Part shown: piece by piece, positions 59,302-64,000 of the stretch
Layout: each line of letters begins with the position of its first letter
How positions within the stretch are numbered: the stretch's first letter is position 1
NCBI GenBank assembly: GCA_025331565.1
Contig: JAFREQ010000065.1
Location: forward strand, 1,256,501 to 1,320,500
Direction: 5' to 3'
Origin: Holacanthus passer
Lineage: Eukaryota; Chordata; Actinopteri; Pomacanthidae
DNA length: 64,000 bases
The notes under the pieces: generated by a model
What the model saw: the letters and a program-made list of their open reading frames with translations, nothing else
What the model was told of the DNA's origin: nothing
Databases searched by the model: none
Made by a program: the position numbers and the translations under genes

Positions 59302-62019
59302 AGATGTTACAGTCAATTTGATTTATAACAATATGAAGTACATCTCAAAATATGCTGATCAAACGGCTTCAGAATAACAGCAGAGTGATTTATGTACGGC
59401 AGAAGCTAGCCAACTTCGCACACCGCTAAATTAATTATCCCTCCTTGATTGTACAATAAAGAGAAAATTGAAACCAGCACCAAAAAATGTGTGGGATGAT
59501 TCATCACCCAAATGTCCATTTTTTTTTTTTAGTGCTGCAAGAGATGCATTAGCAATGATGCTGCAGGATAAAATCCCTTTTAAATTTATAGAAACATCAA
59601 GCTGCTGGAAGTGCACGGCGAAGCGCACGGCTATATGGCTTATATATGAAACACTGGGTCAAGTTGTGCAGCTTCTGTTCTGTGATATTAACATGTAGAA
59701 ATGAAGTCTCTGAGGAGTTTGTGATGCATTTATTCTGTTTCTTCTTTCTATCCCTTGTTTTAATATCCATTATTTTTTCTCTCTTTTTTAAGCATTTCAG
59801 TCTTTTGTTTCCTTTAAAAACACTTGACAAATCTGTTTAAAAAGGGCTTTGGGAATGGATTTGACCTAATTTGACTCGACTGCCGGATATGTAGCTCCGC
59901 AGGCTGCGTTCAGCAAATCTGAGTGAAACAGTTCATTGAGGGATAATAGTGCATAAGGATAAACTCTGTTGTGAAATTACATCCCACCGCTCACTGAAAT
60001 ATCTGGTTGAAAACTGCCGCATCCTGATGACAAAAGGTTCTGCATTGATGGGAAAAAAAAAATATTAATTTTTGCTCAGCTCTGAAGATTTTCACATCTT
60101 CTGACAAAAACCATCAGCCGGTTTGTGCTGTGTACAGTGTGTCGCACATGAATGACCTGCAGCTTAAAGCACCTGTAAGCAGCTTTAAAAAAAAATGATA
60201 CTGAGGAAAAGTGAAAAAGGGAGAAGAGGGATCAGGTCAGATTGTGATAGATTGGTCACACTTGAAGCAGGATTCTTTTGCCTAAAGGCCAAGTTGAGTT
60301 GTGGATTATGCACATAGTCCTCAATAAACCTGCCTAAGTCAATGATATGAAGAATAATCAGAAGCTTATCTGGTGAAGGAAACTGGGGGATGGTTGATGC
60401 TGCAACTTCTTATCATCATGGCTCATAGTGGAACCTTATTTTCTTTTGCCACTTACCAAATTATTTGTGTAGTGACTTGAAAAGACACTGAAGAGCTGTT
60501 TCTGTTATTTGGTTATGACGCAATGTTGTTGCAACACAAACCACTGTTTCCTTCTCATTTAAATAAACTAAAATGTTCCAGAAACTGTTAAAGTTATTCC
60601 ACTCATGTCGACTCTGTTTTAGTTCCACAACATATCTGGAAAAAGGAAAAAAAAAACACATTTTGATGACCCTTGACCTTTCCTCTACTGCCACCTTCAG
60701 CTCATTGGTTTCTTTTCAGTTTTTAGAAAAAAATACCAACTGTATATCAGCATCAGAAGGCCAAAAATATTTTAATTGTTAAAGAGCAAGTTCAATGCAT
60801 GAAAAAAAAAAAAGGTGATATATCTAATACGTGATACTAGTTTCTTCTTAACAGGTCGGCACATTGTGTTCGCACGACTGCCAACAATTATACGTCCAAT
60901 TATTCAATTCCATCCTTGTCATCACTAATAAGTCATAAGTAACTGGCTCACAAAGTCCCATCTAATTTCCTTCTCTGAAAAGTCGCCTGCTGTGCAGAAA
61001 AATTGCTGCTTCAAAAAAAAGAAGAAGGTGGATATGGATTCTGCAACAGAGCTCTGAAAATGTCAGGCTGCTCGAAAATGAAAGCTTATTCGTCTCTTGA
61101 CACTTTAATGCGCCGCTCAAACAAGTCTGTCATAAAAAGCCGCTGTGTGAAATAAAATGAGAAGCAACTGAAAATCACAATGTAAACACCAAAGAATTAC
61201 AGAGGATGCATGTTTCACCTCTTATGTCCCTCGGGGAGAGAAGGACGCCAGCCGGCTCTCGCCCTGTAAATTTGAGATCAGACAATCACAAATAAGGGAC
61301 TTTTGTTGGTTTGAGCATCAGTCGAGAGTCAATATCAGCTGAAATGTTCCGCGTAAGACTCTAACATGCTGCATCCATGCGCTCTTCAGATGGACCCATT
61401 TCCTGAGCTGGGAAGTCATTTTTCCAACTTTGGTTTGTTCATGAGCTTTGAAGTTGTAATGTGGAAATATGGACGCCACAAAGAAGACGTGTTGTATTTT
61501 TGTCCCGGACTTGTTGCTGCAGAGTTAACTTTTCTATCCAATCTCTGTCGCTCTATGCAACTAATGGTTACAACCTAAAATCATATTCAAATTACATGCA
61601 AGCAAAAAAAAAAAAGACAATTTCTTCCACCATGTTTTGGTGTATACGGACATCAAAGTGGACAATCGGTTATTGTACTGACTTGAGGAGGCGTTCACAT
61701 GGATTTTCCCAGTCTGACATGTTTTTTACAAAGCTGAAGGCACAGAAGACGTAAGACTTGGATAAAATCTACTTTCTGTAAAAGCATCAGCAGCATTGAG
61801 AGTTTACATTCACGTATTAAATGTTTTACAGCATTTAGTCTCCAAAACTTGATACCGACACTAGAATTAATTGGTTGCAAACTTTTTACATGCAAACTTT
61901 AGTTAATGGCAGAGTTCAGGTGATTTAAATAAGTTTGGTAAAGTTTAGCATCTAACAACTTTAGAGCCAACTTCTTCTCTCACATTGTCCGTCTGCCCTT
62001 CGCTGCCACAAACCAACTC
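59302..62019. other. Intergenic with one short repeat fragment
   Basis: Contains an antisense fragment of the dispersed fish repeat at 60661-60700. No gene recognised. 'aaaaagggctttgggaatgg' near 59840 may be another retroposon tail. Confidence 0.6.
60661..60700 (-). repeat. Dispersed teleost repeat, copy 6 (short antisense fragment)
   Basis: 'tgatgacccttgacctttcc' followed by 'tctactgccacc' is the diverged antisense of the family core 'ggtggc.ctagaggaaaagtcaggggatca'. Confidence 0.55.
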
Positions 62020-62375
62020 TCCTGTCGTTTCAGATGCAGCCCCTCCCTCCTGCCCTGCAGTAACCTCTGTCCCATCATTCCCATCACCTGACCTCGCCCG
62101 CCCAGCAGCTCACCTCAGTTCCACTCTCCTTCATCAGCCGTGCAGGATAAATACCGGCCCGTTTCCACTCTTTCCTCGCCAGGTTGTCTCTCGCGCTCTC
62201 ACTTTAGCTTTCCGGCTTTTTCTTCCGCCCGCTGACCGTCGGGCTTCTGCCCCTCTGCATAACCCCTTTCTGGACCGTTTCGATCTGCCTGTCTGGTTTT
62301 GACTTGTGCATCTGGGTTCAAACCTGGCTATTTATTGAGCCTTTGCAGACACTCGTGCTTTATTAAATAAAAGTC
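62020..62375 (+). repeat. LTR-like repeat segment C
   Basis: A C/T-rich segment with 'cgtgcaggataaatac' (TATA-like, about 62139-62155), 'ctcgccaggttgtctctcgc', 'tggttttgacttgtgc' and a terminal 'ttattaaataaaag' (AATAAA about 62365). The CCAGRTTGT motif and the late poly(A) signal resemble the 15.2 and 53.8 kb segments. A TATA-box-to-poly(A)-signal spacing of about 220 bp would fit an LTR. Its ends are not defined. Confidence 0.4.
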
Positions 62376-64000
62376 TAAAATAGTTGTACAAAGACCTCTT
62401 AAACATTCACTGACACATGTACAATGACTTTGACAGGAGCAATTTTAAAGCCTTTTTCTCTCTCAAGGCAGTTTTTTGACTGTGGAGGTGCAAAACAATA
62501 ATAAGAGTTTCATTATGGTGCAAAATTTTAAGAGTCGCTGCTAAACTTAGTTGTTTTATTTCACTGTCAAATTACTTTTTTGTTGCATGTAATAATTTCT
62601 CCCACTTTCTGAGGCCGTGACCCTGCTTCCAAATGTTGGGTGTGATTGTTGAGTTTGTCACTTCAGAGCAGAGGGAGAACTGAATGTCTGAAATGTAAAT
62701 GAAGAAACCACCACTTTAAATCAACTTTTTAATTTCCCTTGATGAACAACTTATAAACAACTACTAAGAAAAATATAAATCTAATCTCGTAGTCCCATTG
62801 CATCCTGGGAAAATTCAAAGTAATGATTCATTTAATTTCCTAAACATTAAAAGTTAAGGAAATTGTTCTCATTTGAGATATTCCCTGTTCACCGACTCTC
62901 AGAAACTGATTTGTTCTGAAAAACAATCCTAACAAATCGTGGCACTTTTAGAATATGAGGAAACTTGAGTTCTGGTCTCTTGAGTCCTAAGAGTCAGTGT
63001 TTTTAGGACATGTTTTCTAAATCATGCGCCTCGTTCACACAGTGCATGCTAAGCATGTAAATGAAGATCAGCCACATTGCAGAAACCCGAAGGGAAGATT
63101 CTGAGTAATAGTTTTGTCTTTTATGTCGATGTTGTTTGCAGTGTTTTGAAGACAGTATATAATGCAGACAGGTGTTGTTGAAACAGAAATTCCATAGTTT
63201 CTCTAAATGCTGGAGATGAATGAGGAGAAGCTCATTACAGCTGTCAGGTTCGGGGGAAACCAAATCCTGCCAAGCTAATTGGTGCGAGCTGCGAGAGTAA
63301 AAGAGTGCCATCTTTCAATTTTGGCTTCTCGCATAATGAAATAAAAGCAAACACGGCAGCATGCAAATGGGCGAAACATAATATTCATTATGAAAGTAAT
63401 TATAAAAATGCAATTCAGTCAGCTGGTTCCCTCAGATGGGGCTGTTTTGATGATAGCTATGTGCATCCTGCATTTGAGGAGTTCATTTAAAAATTAAACT
63501 CATTTTGCTGAAAGAAAAAAAAAAAGTCTCATACATTAAGTGATAGTGTTGTCCATTATCCCTCTATTGATTTTTTTTTTTTTAAACGTCTGTGTCACTT
63601 CTTGCAAATAGTGGACGTCGTGTTTTGTGAGCAGAAATAAGAGACAGTGTATTTCTGGGAAGGAGCCGCAGCAGCTGTCGGTTTCCTGCAGTCGCTCCTC
63701 GTGGCCTCGGTGGAACAACAGGCTCAGCGCGACGCTTTCCATGCCATTTTCAATTACAGTCATCCTCATCAAATCTGGCCGAGTTCTTCCTGCTCAGTAT
63801 CACGGTGCCTGGAAGCGCTCTCGTGTTAAAAGCCGCCGCCCCGCCGAGCTGCGCCAGGTTTTTAAAAAACGTCCATACATGAAAAGAAAAAGGAGGGAAG
63901 GAAAGACTGTACATTACTGATCTGTCAGGTTGTTATGTCCCTGCTCTGGTGTAAATGTAGAAATAACATGTTGTGTAACTCTTTGCACTCGAAAGAAATC
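62376..64000. other. Intergenic, possible regulatory stretch at 63.3-63.5 kb
   Basis: No gene. An exact POU octamer ATGCAAAT lies at 63361-63368, close to TAAT-type homeodomain sites (63380-63402), in a stretch with no recognised repeat. A11 and T14 tracts occur near 63514 and 63571. The GC-rich end (63640-63860) has only chance frames. Confidence 0.5.

Noticed and set aside
1..64000. CRISPR arrays, tRNA or rRNA genes, bacterial operons
   Set aside because: No regularly spaced repeats, cloverleaf-compatible A/B boxes of an intact tRNA, or rRNA motifs were seen; the sequence is vertebrate nuclear DNA.

Overview
The window is eukaryotic, and almost certainly from a ray-finned (percomorph-type) fish. 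The coding exons are short and separated by canonical GT-AG introns. Long stretches are AT-rich and non-coding, and the interspersed repeats belong to recognisable teleost types: LINE tails, tRNA-derived SINE pieces, a Tc1-like relic, a hAT-type non-autonomous element and a small MITE. There are no bacterial-style operons, ribosome binding sites, CRISPR arrays, tRNAs or rRNAs that I could find.

The only gene I can support firmly is the 3' end of a type II classical cadherin on the + strand. Three exons (4054-4171, 5900-6151, 8902-9413) splice into one open frame of 293 residues. They cover the end of the fifth extracellular cadherin repeat, the cysteine-containing membrane-proximal part, the transmembrane helix, and the complete cytoplasmic tail with its p120-catenin and beta-catenin binding regions. 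Exon sizes (118 and 252 nt) and phases (0, 1, 1) fit the type II cadherin plan. The tail sequence ([35 protein letters not shown]) puts it in the CDH12/CDH18 subgroup; I cannot separate the two paralogues from memory. A roughly 0.8 kb 3' UTR with AU-rich elements and two poly(A) signals follows. The upstream exons lie outside the window.

Layout: 1-4053 is intron, with a decayed LINE 3' end in sense orientation. 4054-10217 holds the last three cadherin exons, two introns and the 3' UTR. From about 10218 to 64000 (about 54 kb) I find no convincing protein-coding gene, which matches the gene deserts around neuronal type II cadherins. That desert contains scattered repeats: six or more copies of one teleost repeat in both orientations, three LTR-like segments sharing motifs, a 221 bp MITE with perfect 15 bp terminal repeats, a hAT-type element, a decayed Tc1-like transposon, an internally deleted LINE, an inverted repeat pair, a perfect 16 bp hairpin and a local duplication at 58.5/59.1 kb. 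Some unique stretches look like candidate regulatory DNA, but conservation cannot be judged here.

I looked for a novel system and did not find one. The items most worth a second look are the intron-retention reading frame after the cadherin transmembrane segment, the hairpin at 28.75 kb, exon-like signals at 17.6 kb and 48.75 kb, and the dispersed repeats.
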